NCBI GenBank assembly: GCA_950106755.1
Contig: OX467090.1
Location: 12,523,489-12,587,488, forward strand
Length of the DNA stretch: 64,000 nt
Origin: Climacium dendroides
Taxonomy: Eukaryota; Streptophyta; Bryopsida; Hypnales; Climaciaceae
Direction of reading: 5' to 3'
Shown here: in pieces, positions 33,531 to 45,338 of the stretch
Position numbering within the stretch: the first letter of the stretch is position 1
Layout: each line of letters starts with the position of its first letter
Translations under genes and position numbers: made by a program
The notes under the pieces: generated by a model
What the model was told of the DNA's origin: nothing
What the model saw: the letters and a program-made list of their open reading frames with translations, nothing else
The model's database searches: none

Positions 33531-33972
33531 TTGGATGTGCAAAAAAAATAATTTTCAAATTTTTTTACTCTTTGCTACAGAAATGGCAGTTTTGAGTGTT
33601 TTTTGGCAGAAATAAGGCCTTGGTCCTTTAGGGGTTAAATCGCATGTTTTCTAAAATTGCACAGATTAGTTTTTTGTTTAAAATGTATTTTGACTATTCA
33701 TAAGAGTTTGTGGTTGATTAACCTAAATCCTATTATCAAGACTTTGAAAATTTATAGTTTATTTTTTGGGTGTCCAAAAATTGTATTATTTAAAAAATCT
33801 AGAATTCCCTTTTGACTTCCAATGTGTAGGAACCCAACAAGAAATTCTAAAGTAAAATAGATGGGCCCATTACTATACAAACTTGCTATCTAGGTACTTT
33901 GAAGAAGCTATTTGTCAACTCCCATATTTTTTAAAAATTGAAAAGTTTGAAAGAAGACAATTGCAAAAATGA

Positions 33973-34150
33973 ATGAAGATATTTCAATTTTAAAAAAAAG
34001 AATTTTCTCTAATATTTCAAAGCTCAAATGTTAAAATTGCCAAAAAAATGAAGATATTTCAATAAAAAAAAAATAGAATTTTCTTTGATATTTCAAAGCT
34101 GAAATGTTAAAATTGCAAAAAGAATGAAGATATTTCAATAAAAAAAAATG
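33973..34150. repeat. ~75-bp tandem repeat, 2.3 copies
   Basis: AATGAAGATATTTCAAT, an A-run, TAGAATTTTCT and ATTTCAAAGCTxAAATGTTAA repeat from about 33973, 34048 and 34125. Confidence 0.8.
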
Positions 34151-34324
34151 TTAAAAGTGTGACTACACCCTTGTTCAAACATGGGTAGACACTTGTTAAA
34201 GCATGGGTTGATGTATTTCCTCCCCCGTCCATTACCATCCGGATAAAGGATTGCTAAGATTGAGGTCATAATAGGGTGGACCCCTTAATGCAAAAGGAAG
34301 GGTCTTGTAAGTGCATTCAAACTC

Positions 34325-34391
34325 GGTGCATGATGCAGAATTCGGTGCATGGTGCAGAATTCGGTGTATAGTGCAGAATTCAGTGCATGGT
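34325..34391. repeat. 19-bp tandem repeat, 3.5 copies
   Basis: CGGTGCATGGTGCAGAATT units follow one another with one or two changes per unit. Confidence 0.9.
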
Positions 34392-34865
34392 GGTGTCTCC
34401 TTTAAGAGCAGTGCCGTTACCAGCTAACGTAAGCCCAGGTGGCCAGGTGCGAATGGAGCCTTTAGTCCTGGGTTTACTAGGATAAATCAGCCCCCAGTAT
34501 CCTAACAGACAGGATGCCATGTGTCTCTTCTAAAGTGTCTCCTAATCAAGACTATTCAACTGACGTGGCACACCAATCAACGCAAGCCACCATAACTCAG
34601 GCATGCAAATAAATCCCCGGAGCAGGAACAGATCAACACGACGACCCACTTCGTCCAAATCACGTCTCCAAGATAAAAGATATTACTGCTCCATCTAATA
34701 AGTGTCCCGTTCGGTACTTATCAGTTTCAGACGCCATCTACGACGTTACGTTACACTGGCGTAGAAGTGCATACGCATATCCAATATAAGTGTTTAAAAA
34801 TAGGCACTAATAAACAGGAGGCTAAGAGAATCAGGTGAACGGTGAACTTGCTACATAAGAGGCGG

Positions 34866-34887
34866 CAGCAGCAGCAGCAGCAGCAGG
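34866..34887. repeat. (CAG)n microsatellite
   Basis: About seven uninterrupted GCA triplets. It lies 3' of the COR27-like gene. A CT-rich microsatellite follows at 35009-35030, touching the stop codon. Confidence 0.9.
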
Positions 34888-35029
34888 GGGAGGAGATGGG
34901 TGAAACTCATTACCATGAACAAGGTGTAGGTTTGCCCAAATGACAACCCTTTGTCATTCAAAAAATTCTCTAACGTCGAGGCCTAACGTCTGCTTCTGTT
35001 TTTTTTTCTCTCTCTCTCTCTGTCTGTCT

Positions 35030-38000
35030 CTATACTTGCTGCCCAGATGACCGAAACGGAACTGGGTCGTTAAAATGAATTCCATCCCGCAAAGAACGAG
35101 ATGGTTGTGAAGCTGGGACAAGTCCTGTGTGCTCGTGCAGCCGGCGCCGGAATCTACCTAGACCCCATGTCCACGTTCTGGAGTTTGAAACTGGCGACTG
35201 TTGTGGCTCGCATTCAAATGCATCACCTGCTGCATCCAAACCTTTTGTTTGGAGCTCTAATGACAGATTCCCTCCATCGTCTTCATGGTATCCCTGGACA
35301 AAAGGCTGATATGCTGCCCCCGCCAGTTCGTGAAAATACCTCTCCTCCATACTTCCAGCTTCGGGCCGTGGAGACCATGCTGTTGCAACAGCCTCGCCGT
35401 CTTTGGTAAAATTGATCGTAGGCTGGTTCGTAGTGTATGCAGGCGTGACAGAGATGCGTAGAGGCGCATTCAAATCTGGTACCGATGACAACAAGGCTTT
35501 CCTTTCGCGGACTTCGGAAACTGGCTCGGTGACGACGGCGCACGCAGACCCAGTGGGAAGGTGGGATGGCGCGTTCAGATCTGGAAAGGACAGAGAGCTT
35601 CTGCTCTCGTAGCTATCCATTCGGCCTAGTAAGGGAACCACCTGCAAATTACATGTGTGAGTCAAAATTTGACAACGTGGATACACGTCACGGTGGATGC
35701 AGATTAATATTTAATGAACTTCATCAGGCAGCCCTCTCTAATGAGACAGCCTTGGGGGCACTGACGGGCTATTAGCACTCTAATGAATGTTCGCAATTTG
35801 ACATGTGGAAATTGACCAATCAGATGTGTAAGCACAATGAAAGATCCTCAGGATATACAGGGAATGTGCAACTACCGAGTGTCATTAAAGAAAGTACAAA
35901 AATTCAATTATCTTCACTGTTTTTTTGACTTTCCGAAACGCAGTACAACGTGACGAGTTAGAGCTATACCTGGTCCATGGCACTCCTTCCAGCGACTTTC
36001 CGAGTCTCTTTTTGTTCAGACGCCGATGATGGCCCAGCCTCTTCAGCAGAAGTGACAACAACCTTTCGTGCATGTTCCAGGATCGCTTGCTCAGAATGCT
36101 CTACAGAAGCTTGGACACTTTCTGCCCGTTGTTTGGCAACAAACTGCTCAAGCATTTCAAGATCCTTCTGAGCCAATTCCTGTTGCGTTGACTTCATTCT
36201 CTTGGTCACGAAGACATCAGCTGAAACAGAAGTGAACCATGTTAGAAAGGAAGCCCTAGCCTATGATTAAAAGCAACAAGATAGAGGAAAGACAGCTTGA
36301 TTAACATATATTTTCAGCACATGGCCTATCAGTGTCAGTGTCACATGGAAAATTAAGTTCACCATTTTCAGTGTCGAAGGTTGGAGGCCTCTTCAGCATC
36401 CAGGCCGTCATGTCTTTCCGACTAGAGGGGATAGTCACCGTCTGTCCAACTATTTGCAAACGATTTTGCCATAACCGAAAGCCCTGCTCTATCTCTGGAA
36501 CTTCTACACAGTTCTGAGTTTCCTTGTTATCAATATCTTCACTTGCACCACTCAGCTGTCTCTCTTCGACATCGTTGTCTTTCGTGGTAGCCGCAATCAT
36601 GTTCTCGTCTCTCTCTATGCTGTGAAAATTCATTTGGCTCACGTCGACCGCCGACGCGACTTCCTTGAGAGGTGTAGCAATAACATCCGGAAGACAAGTT
36701 GAAGGATGATTAGATAAATCTTCAGATTTTAAAATCCTCTGCTTGAAGTGCCGAACCCAGGGGTTGGCAAGAACAGCTGTCTTAGTTGCTGCCGGAGGCG
36801 GATCAAGTCCATGAGGCCTGCTGTATGATTTTTGATGTTGCTGTCCACCTTGCACTAACTCAAAGAGCTGGATATGCCATAGAAAAAATTGTCTCAGACT
36901 ACGAATAGAAAAAGGCAATCCCATCACCACAAAACTGTGCCATCAAAGAGCAATATTAAGAGGGTGTGTCAATTCACCTCAGTGGGATACGATGTACAGC
37001 AGCCATAAGCATCCACCGGTCGAGATTCCACACAATCTTTCTCCGAATCATCGATTTGCGCAGAATTGCCGTAGACGCCCAAATGACCCAACCCCTGCTG
37101 ACTATATAAACTTCTGACAAACGTTGCCTCCATGGAATTCAGGAATGAGCTGTGCTTGTCATCTGTCCATGTTGTTGCTGCCGACTCCGGTCCTTCTTGA
37201 ATCTATAGAAAACAAATCGATCGACTACTATCAGAACAGATCCAGACTCTGAAAAGATTCAACAGATGCAGGTCTCAACAACCTACTTACTACAAGCTGA
37301 AGCAAAACAAATTGCACATGTAAGCAGTAGCGTCAAAAATGCACTTCCACACTTCTCAGTGAAGCAGTGATGACAAGAAGATTCTCCGGTAGACCTTCAT
37401 CAAACTACATTAACATGAATCAGGACGTATTTCGCGGTGAAACCTACGCTACATTCCCTAAAGCTATTATAACTCAAACGATGAGTTGTCAACCCATATG
37501 AACTGCGAAGTAGGTTGAGAAAAGCATTCAGTGGCTGGACTGACACAGAAAGATATCATCCAGGATCCAGAAACGCTGGAAGGTTGGGTGTTCATGAATC
37601 CCCCCGAATATCGAAGTAATGAAAGGATTTGAAATCCTTACCGAGTGAGTCTCTAACTCTGAATTTCTCGCAGGACTTTCGGGCCTAATATTCACATCTT
37701 CATCGACCTCGTTCTCGCCCTCATTCTCCTCTAACATCGATCCACTCCCAGATTGCACCTTGGCATCCCCTTCTTTGACCTCCATATCACTTTCGGCCAC
37801 CATTGAAGCCCCCGACGTAATCCTCAACAACTGCTGGCTATCCTTTATATTTACAGAGTCTCCATCAGACATGGTTGAGCTTTCGGAGGACCCGCCGGAA
37901 TCGGCAGAAGACTCCATGTCGTCAGAAGAATTACGAGTACATGAATCTGAAGTATGGTTACTCGTAGATTGTTTTACATTGGCCGGGCTCACAGAAGGCA

Positions 38001-38256
38001 CAGACGCAAGCATTGCCCCAGCTTGTTGCCTTCGAAGGTTTCCTGGTGATACAACAACATGGAAAGCCTCTCTAGCTCTCATAGTTGCCTCAGATGTACT
38101 CCGCTCGAGCGTAAGACCCCTGTGGTGCTGCCACAGTTGAAAGCCTTCGGAAGTTCCTCTGATCTGCACATTCCGAAGCTCGGCACTACTATTGTGCGCG
38201 ACTATCCCTGTTCCTAAACGCACTCTGCAGTGTGCATTCAATCCCGGTCGAGACAT
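35030..38256 (-). CDS. COR27/COR28-like clock- and cold-associated protein, extended form
   Basis: Five exons on the minus strand: 38256-37642, 37202-36978, 36867-36306, 36220-35970 and 35641-35030, predicting 754 residues. Exon 2 encodes TTWTDDKHSSFLNSMEATFV followed by RSLY (217-240). Exon 3 encodes LANPWVRHF (313-321). In Arabidopsis COR27/COR28 the blocks WT(D/N)EKHSLYL-x-S-(M/I)EASFV-x-QLY and NPWIQHF occur in this order; those proteins are night-phased transcriptional regulators linking clock, light and freezing tolerance. Odd points: it is about three times their length; GFQLWQ (exon 1) and GFRLWQ (exon 3) look like an internal repeat; and PDLNAP occurs twice (about 571 and 606), resembling a degenerate EAR repressor motif. 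The exon 3 donor (ATAT|GTTAAT) is weak, and other phase-compatible donors lie upstream at CCAT|GTG. The family call rests on two motifs. Confidence 0.65.
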
Positions 38257-39740
38257 TCTCCTTGTTTAATACACGGCAGCACAAGACTATGTCTCAATAC
38301 GATTCTCAAAGCCTGTTTCCGCTTTCAACTCTCAACTTTTAGGGTGTCTATCATCTCCGTCCCCGAAGGAGAACTTTACATGGCTTAGAAAGAGAAGAGA
38401 AGATCTGTCCTCAGACAAGTAGGTACACATGCTCAATTTCTACGGCATGCATTACACCAATAATGAAGAGCGTCAAGCCTTGCCGTCCCTCAACGGAGCA
38501 ACCATAAAGCATATCAGCGTCAGATGTGAACAAGGCAAGTCCGAGTTGCACTTGAACACTTAATAATTATTGGTCAATGTTTGAAGGCACTTAGGTGAAG
38601 ACAGAGTTCCCCGAATCGAATTTTCAAATGGCGAAACCACGAGCACCTTCCAGATGACTAGGAAAGTAATTTATACGCTCTTTCAGCGAAACGATTTTCA
38701 AAGAAGAAGAGATCGCGAATAAGCTCCCACGAACACCAGCCTCAGAATAAACCGCACACAAAAAGTGCTCCAATTTGCAGACCCTAGCTCATGCACAACG
38801 CGTCCAAACCACTTCCGCGTCTCTCTCCAGTTATGAAAACCTTGCAGAAGAAAACACAAAGTGGCCTCACAACTGAAGAGAAACAAAAAGAGCGCCGTCG
38901 AATACCGACCACAGTCGAAAGACGACCTCGGAACAAGAACTCATCGAAAGCAACCGAAAGCCAGAGCGCCTAGGCCGAGGTACATCGCGGTTACTCCATC
39001 GTCGGTCTCTCCCGATGACCCGGCGCCAAACCACGCGGAACGAGACCAAACACTCCTGCAACTCATCAGCGCTTCAATCTTCAACGCTTCTCCGCCACAG
39101 ACGTCCACATCCCTCAAACAAACTCCAAACTTCACCAAATGCCCGCAAAAACAGTGCTTCGGAATGCTCACAACACATTAAACACGAATCCATACACTGC
39201 GCCGGAAACAGCGAAGAGCAACTCGCGCAGCAAGGGAAATGAAAAATCACCAAACACTCTGCTCGTCGCACACCAACATAGCCCCGGACTGAGAGGGAGA
39301 CGATGATGACGACAACGTCGGAAAGCGTAAGCCAGTCAACTTACGGTTTTACGATTTACTCTCCCCGGGGACCCTTTTCCCTTTGGATATTCTCCCAGTT
39401 ACCATGGCAACCTGGTAAAGCCAGTCATTTCGCGGTAACAGCCCAGCTGGGCCACCGGCTAGAGCCTTTACCGGTGGTAAAGCGTCGGGCGGACACCGAC
39501 ACATCCGGTGGAATGAACGCAAGATCTTTTGCAGGGACGAATGGAGTTCCCCTCCGCGTTCGCTCTCCCCCGATCATGTTCCCACGTTTACTTTGTGGCC
39601 CTCGTTCGCGTTCCCCTCGGCGCAAAAAGGGCCCTTCACTCTTGGAATCTGCCAAATAGGGCTTTTTCTAACTCCTTTCTAAATCCCCCTGCCAGTCCTC
39701 AGGATTTTTAAAATATATGGAGGTTCAATTATAGACCCTA
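38257..39740. promoter_or_regulatory. GC-rich 5' flank of the COR27-like gene
   Basis: About 1.4 kb of elevated GC directly upstream of the start codon, ending abruptly at AT-rich DNA near 39700. It probably holds the 5' UTR and promoter. I looked for an evening element (AAAATATCT) and a CACGTG G-box and found neither. Open frames here are short and on both strands. Confidence 0.5.
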
Positions 39741-39780
39741 CATGTGGTCCGGGCCGGCTCCAATGGGTCCTTGTCAAGGT

Positions 39781-39834
39781 CACACTAATAATTATTACCA
39801 CACTAATAATTATTACCACACTAATAATTATTAT
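39781..39834. repeat. 18-bp tandem repeat, 3 copies
   Basis: CACACTAATAATTATTAC repeated exactly, with one change in the third copy. Confidence 0.97.
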
Positions 39835-40049
39835 CAAGTAATCTCATGCCTTAGAGAATAATTCCATAATTGTGGACGTACTCGGATTATAATAAGTGAA
39901 TGTAGTTCTTTATCAAAATAATATTGATTATCATTAGGTAAGCTCGTTTACAAAGGATCGCACTAATTAAATTAGTAAGGATAGTAACAATAATGGGAAT
40001 TGTTTTCCTTGAACTATTAGTTGTATGAATAGTATTTTATATTAGTTTT

Positions 40050-40179
40050 AAGGTATGTTTATACTTGGTGTTGAAGGTGTTGTTATTGAGGGTCTTAGGA
40101 ACAAATTTAGACTTTCTTTTGAACTAGATTCACTTTCCAAATAACTCCTCTCTAAACATCAAGTGTGAATATATCTTTA
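40050..40179. mobile_element. Small MITE M2, copy a
   Basis: AAGGTATGTTTATACTTGGT at the left and its imperfect complement (ACTTGATGTTT reading inward) at the right make inverted ends of about 23 bp. The body GTTGTTATTGAxGGTCTTAGGAA is shared with 53365-53479. I could not fix the target duplication. Confidence 0.65.
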
Positions 40180-41590
40180 GAATCATGATCTGGATTGCCT
40201 TATATAAGCAACAAGGCAACAACCCACAAGAAGGTCCACGTAGCAATTTGACCTCTAAAGATCCACTTTAGATCTACATGTCAAAAATTGACAAATGCTC
40301 ACAAAATAGTGCCAAAAGATCAGCACTCTTTAAAAAAAAAAGGGTTACTAATCAATTTTTTAAATTTGTTTTTAAATTTTGTAACCATAGGATTTTATTC
40401 TTGATTAGTATACAATATTTGGGATTTGAAGAAAATGTATGTGTGAAAACAAATGTCACAAAGTAAAAACCAAAACATTTCTTTCAATACTATTTAGGCT
40501 TTTGACAATTTGGCTTTGTTGGGCTTTCAAGGCCCATAAACTAAAAAAACTTGCTTGAAAAGAAGATTTAGGGACTTTATATTTGAGTAGAGACTCATCT
40601 TACGAAGAAGTATGCAAAATGGTATTGCGCTTCACTTGCTTACGTTAGCGTCCCCCACAAAAACAAATGCATAACTTTTTTTCAACCATTGGATCTTCAT
40701 AAAAATTGAATCTCCTAAAATGGGGTTTGTTTTCCTAATCTCAAAAAAATTGAAGAAAAAAAAAAGCATGTGATACCTCATTTTAGATGCCTAAATTTTT
40801 CAAAGCCCATTTGGACTTCCAAAGAGCTTTAAATTAGAAGTTAAACCACCTCTAGCCAAGTCTTTCCATGGTCTTTTAGTACTTTATTATTTTTTTCTAG
40901 TGTTATCATTACACAATGTCTAGAATAATACAAGTCAAACATTTACAAAAAACCACACCACCATGAGTGGAAATGCAGACATTCTAATTCTCTTCTCCTC
41001 ACTATTTTTTCCTACAATTGGTGTCTGCTCACAAACAATTGAATTGTTTCTCAAGGTCTTTACTATTAATCCATACAATAAATTAAGTTGTTTGTTTGTC
41101 TGTTTGTTTGACAACAAGAGCACCAAAAATGTCCGAGAGGTATACACTGAAAGTATACAATGATCACAAGATGTACATTGAAGTATTGTTAATTTTGTAA
41201 TCAAACTATGCTTGGAAATACAGTGCCTCCTATAATAAGAATAGGTTGAACGAAATCTTCACGGGAAAAAATGCCTGGTATTTTTTTTTGAAAAAAAAAC
41301 TATTAATATAAAATATAAAAAGCTTCTAAAATCCTATTTCTCTAAATGGAAAGAAAAAAATTCCCTTACCATACCTCATCTCAAATTTAAGGACAAACGA
41401 ATTATTAACAAATATTTTACTGATTCAATGCTTTCATCACTACGTAGTATAATCGCATCAATTATGTGCATTTTTATGCACTAAATCAGTGCGAAAACAA
41501 AGAATATCAATAGCGTACAGTGTATGTACTTTAACTATACGATTGCTGTGTAGTTTATGCACTCGCATCCACTCTGCACCAATGATTTTA
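40180..41590. other. AT-rich gene-free sequence
   Basis: No recognisable gene. Several long A and T runs. Confidence 0.55.
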
Positions 41591-41760
41591 CCTCAAGCTC
41601 TTAAGGCTTCTTAAGAGAGGTCACAGGCGGGGGGCGGTCCATGTTCAACCCGTCTTGCAAAATGGATAGCCCCCCCCCTCCCCTCCTTTTTGCAAGCCAA
41701 ATCACCACCCCATTTTGCAAGACGGGTGGGGGATGCTCTTCACAGGGCCAAGGAGAACTA

Positions 41761-41970
41761 CCCCCCTCATTGCCCCAACTAGGGTTAATTGTGAAAAAAA
41801 GCCCCCTATTTTTTGCCATGTTTTATTTTTATTTTTCTACATCGTCTCTAGCTAATTTGGGGCCGCTGATTGCAAATCTGAATTCAGAATTTGCAAAAAA
41901 AGTTCATCTGATTGCAGATAAAAAAAATCCACAGCATTTTCTCCAGGGTTAAAATGGGGCAATGAGGGGG
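41761..41970. mobile_element. MITE family M3, copy a (GGGGCAATGAGGGG ends)
   Basis: CCCCCCTCATTGCCCCA at the left and TGGGGCAATGAGGGGG at the right are inverted repeats about 16 bp long. The centre carries GGGCCGCTGATTGCAAATCTGAATTC. The same centre (GGCCTCTGATTGCAAATATG or close) occurs near 43075 (inverse), 56104, 62452, 62985 and 63620 (inverse). Confidence 0.8.
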
Positions 41971-43225
41971 TCAGTTCACCCTGGCCCTCTTAACAGTGAG
42001 TCCCTCATTTGCATAAGGCCTTCCCCCACTCGGTCGTTACCTTGCTGTGCCCTCACCCTACCCTACCCTACCCTCCGCCGTGCGTCGTTGGTTATTAAGT
42101 GGTTGGAAATGGGTGCAGCTACCTTTTCCGACGACGTGAAGTGCAGGTTCCGCAGTTGGCATGGTAAAGTGCGTCTGGAGTGATTTTTTTTTCCTTGACG
42201 TGTGTTTCCCAAGCCAAAAGGCCGCCCAACTTAGACTTAAAGCGAGAGCGAGCTAGCGCGCGCATGCCACTAGGGACGACGGGGCCCCCATGGGCCCATG
42301 GTCCATGGCCCCATGGCCTCGTGGTTCCCCCATGCAACTGGATGGTCCTCGCCCCTGTGGCCCAGTGGGAAGAGAGATCTTTTGCTGCCTTGCATGTGGT
42401 GCAGGATCTGCATGCCTGCTTGCCTGCCTGCCTGCCTGCAAACGCCTCGGCTTCACTCATGGCCCCATTGATCTTTACCCTACTAGACTACGGGACGACG
42501 TTCCCCACACACCCCAGTTCCCAGTTCCCAGTTCCCACACCACCATCATTCTTTCCCCACTGGGGAAGGTGGGAGGAAGGTACTGCCACTGGGGATGGGA
42601 TGGGGATGGGGATGTCAACTGATGACCATCATGTGCACGGTGGGCCCCGCCAATCGGTCCCCGGTTGCCCTCGGTCGGTCGGTCGGTCCGTCCCTCCCTC
42701 CCTGGGGTGGGTCGATGGGGAATGGAATCGACCCCCATCCATTCATGTGTTCATTCCCCCATGCAATTCCGTTCCGTACCCTTAGGAAAAACATACACAT
42801 TGGGGATTTTTTTTTAAATTTTTGCCGTCCATGATCACATTTGGAGGAAAGTGTAGGATAGTGGCCGAGTGGGAAGGCATTGTGCAAATGAGGGGACTCA
42901 TGAGGGGTGGGGTTTTGTGCAAATGAAGGGAAGAGAGTGAGGGTGGGCCCCTCATTTGTATGGAGCCTTTTTCTATCGGCTAGGGTGAATTGACTCCCTT
43001 GTTCTCTTGTTGGGAGATTATTAGGATTTTATATTTGCAACACATGAAAAATTTTGGAAGTTTTGAAATTCATATTTGCAATCAAGAGGCCCCAAATTAG
43101 ATTGTGGTAGAGGCGAAGAAATATAAAAATATGTGGCTCAAAATAGGGGGGCAAATTTTCAGATTCTCCCTTGGTTGAGGCAATGAGGCGGGGGGGGGGG
43201 GCAATTCTCCCTGGCCCTTTCCACC
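41971..43225. repeat. GC-rich mosaic of foldback modules
   Basis: CCTCATTTGCATAAGGCC with CACTCGGTCGTTACC at about 42005-42045 is inverted at about 42860-42900 and again at about 43430-43480. The space between is GC-rich and full of short tandem repeats: CCTG at about 42415-42440, CAGTTCC at about 42515-42537, and GTCGG and CCCT runs at about 42670-42705. Several overlapping open frames here are composition artefacts. Confidence 0.6.
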
Positions 43226-43730
43226 TACGAGGTTGTTGCTCGGCGTGAAGACGTAGCAACGATTATTTCTTTTTTATTGGAGTATTTCTTCAGCGGTTTT
43301 CTTTATCGCTCGCACCTTTTTCACGCGAACAACAGGCAGAAATGAAGATACGAGAAGGAAAAAGGATTTTTTTTTCCTTAAAAGTGTAATACGCCATCTA
43401 CTCGTCGTGAGGCGGTTTGACATGTTGTAGGGTAATGGTCGAGTCGGAGAGCCTTGTGCAAATGAGGGGACTCAGTGAGGGTGTGCCTCCATTTGCATAA
43501 GGCCTTCTTACAAGGTCATTGCCTAGCGTGAAGAAGTAGCAATGACTATTTCTTTTTTACCGGAGTATTTCTTAATCAATTTTTTTTATCACTCGCACCT
43601 TTCTCACATGAATAGTAGATAGAAATGAAGATAAAAGAAAGAAAAATAATTTTCTTTAAGTGTAAAATGCAATTTACTCATTGTGAGGTGGGTCTAACAT
43701 GTTGGGTAAGGCACCATCCGCTCCTTTAGT
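43226..43730. repeat. 283-bp direct repeat, two copies
   Basis: The block from ACGAGGTTGTTGCTCGGCGT at 43227 recurs as ACAAGGTCATTGCCTAGCGT at 43510. Both continue through ATTTCTTTTTTA, GGAGTATTTCTT, CTCGCACCTTT, AGAAATGAAGATA and CGTGAGGCGG or TTGTGAGGTGG. Confidence 0.85.
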
Positions 43731-44039
43731 GAAGTCGTTGCCGGGTTTTTACATTTGAATGTCTTTTAGTGTCTTTGATTGGAAATAAATCAACAAAAAA
43801 TGTCAACAAAAATTTAGTGTCTTTGATTGGAAACAAAAATAAATAAAAATAAAATTCCAGTATGTGTTTTTACAAAAAAATGTTTGGAAAAAAACAATGA
43901 CTAATTCAAAGTTAGCTAGTGGAATTAGGAAAATATTTGTTTGCAATTTGAAATCATTGACAAAAATTCAGTGAAAAAATCTATAAAAGTTTTCTAATGA
44001 GGGTTTAAAAAATAGAGAAAATGACTAGATTTGGTTTTT

Positions 44040-44490
44040 AACCCTCAAAGGACAGACTAGTGACTATGGAAATCATTCCTTTAATTATTGTGTGAATCAT
44101 TCGCTTAAAAAATTGCAAAAGTACTCATTGAAAGTCAAACCATTGGCAAAAACTTTCTTTTTCACAACAAAATTTTGAGGATAAATCATTGCACTTCTAT
44201 CGTACTAGAAGGATTCTTGTATCATAAATCAAATGTCAAACATTCTCCTCGACAATTAACCCTCAAAGGACAAGTTGGTCACCGTGGAAAACATCTAGTT
44301 TGGTGTTGTGAAAATTGTTGGCTTAAAAGAAATACAAAAGCACTCATTGGAAGTCAAACTACTGAAGAAGACCTTCCCTTTTCATACAAAATTTGGAAGA
44401 TGAACTAGTTGCACTTCTCTCCTACATGGAGAGATTCTTTGTCATTCATCAAGCAGAAAACGTCCTCAATGTCATTTATGAGTTCAGGGT
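44040..44490 (+). repeat. Dispersed repeat R1, copies b and c in tandem
   Basis: AACCCTCAAAGGACA begins at about 44040 and again at 44258, each followed by GTGAC/GTCACC, ACTCATTGAAAG or ACTCATTGGAAG, TTTTCA-ACAAAATTT and TTGCACTTCT. The period is about 218 bp. Copy c is the closest match to 4851-5105. Confidence 0.85.
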
Positions 44491-44634
44491 TAAAAAATGG
44501 TTCAAAATCCATCCATTAATTTAGTTAGTTAGTTTTTTTTGTTACGATGAGATTTCCTAGACCATGCGTCCTCCGGTTGCATGCTTGGTATCGTTGGAAA
44601 GCTCTCTGCAAAGAGGGGTGCACGGGCTTTGTTT

Positions 44635-45338
44635 CACTAGTAGAAAAACAGTGACCAAGTCAACAAAAAATTAACAAAAAAGTGTTGAGGGCATTTGTAT
44701 CCGTGGTCGTGTTGTCTTGGACAGTACCTAACAAAAAATTGTTGTCCGCTTTGTTATGGTGGTCAAATCAAAATAATAATAATATTAATTCATTTAAAAA
44801 TTTGCTCAATGAATGGATGCCACATGGCAAGCCAAAAACCAACCCAATACAAACTACCATGTAGGCAAAAAACAACACATAAACAAGACCAAAAATTAGA
44901 GCTTACAATTTAATTAGAAGAAAGTCAAACTTTATAATTAATTTAAGAGACAAGTTTCTTAAAACTTAGTATTTGGTGATAGAAGAGCGGTAACATTGGT
45001 GATAGAAGAGAGGAGAAGACCAACTCTTTATAGAAATAGGGTGGTAGAAGGTAGAACAAACCATATGGAATATGTGAATTAAGACTATGAATAATTCACA
45101 TATCCCATATGGTTTGTTTTGACCTTTTATTACCCCATTTGTATAAGGAGCTTGTCTTCTCCTCTCTTATATCACCAAAGTCACTTCTTTTATATCACTA
45201 GTGTGTGAGAGGCATGTCTTCTTAACAAAAAAGTGCTTGTTCAAATCAAGGAAAAATTGTTAAAATGGTCAATACAGTATCTCAATCAACAAAATTTTTT
45301 TAAATTTTTGTTGACTTGGACACCATTTTCTAGTAGTG
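44635..45338. mobile_element. Non-autonomous CACTA-superfamily element (704 bp)
   Basis: The left end is CACTAGTAGAAAAACAGTG and the right end, inverted, is CACTACTAGAAAATGGTG. Both continue with CCAAGTCAACAAAAA. TTT is present on each side (44632-44634 and 45339-45341), the 3-bp duplication expected of CACTA elements. The interior has its own large foldback at about 44970-45215, including CATATGG with AATTCACATAT. No transposase is encoded. Confidence 0.88.

Larger units (their letters stand above)
32033..34324. other. AT-rich repeat-derived sequence
   Basis: No genes. It contains a hairpin at 32665-32711, dispersed repeat R2 at 33120-33530 and a ~75-bp tandem repeat at about 33973-34150. 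The phrase GGTCCTTTAGGGGTT occurs at 32665 and again at about 33622, so these may be the ends of one larger element of about 0.95 kb. Confidence 0.5.

Noticed and set aside
38791..39242. Overlapping open frames upstream of the COR27-like gene as a separate gene
   Set aside because: Short, on both strands, no family resemblance, and located where its promoter and 5' UTR are expected.
42048..42076. CCCTA repeats as an interstitial telomere
   Set aside because: Only three or four CCCTA units, not the plant CCCTAAA repeat.
42119..42887. Several open frames of 80-200 codons in the GC-rich block
   Set aside because: Many overlapping frames on both strands arise from high GC and simple repeats (CCTG, CCCA, GTCGG). 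None has a recognisable domain.
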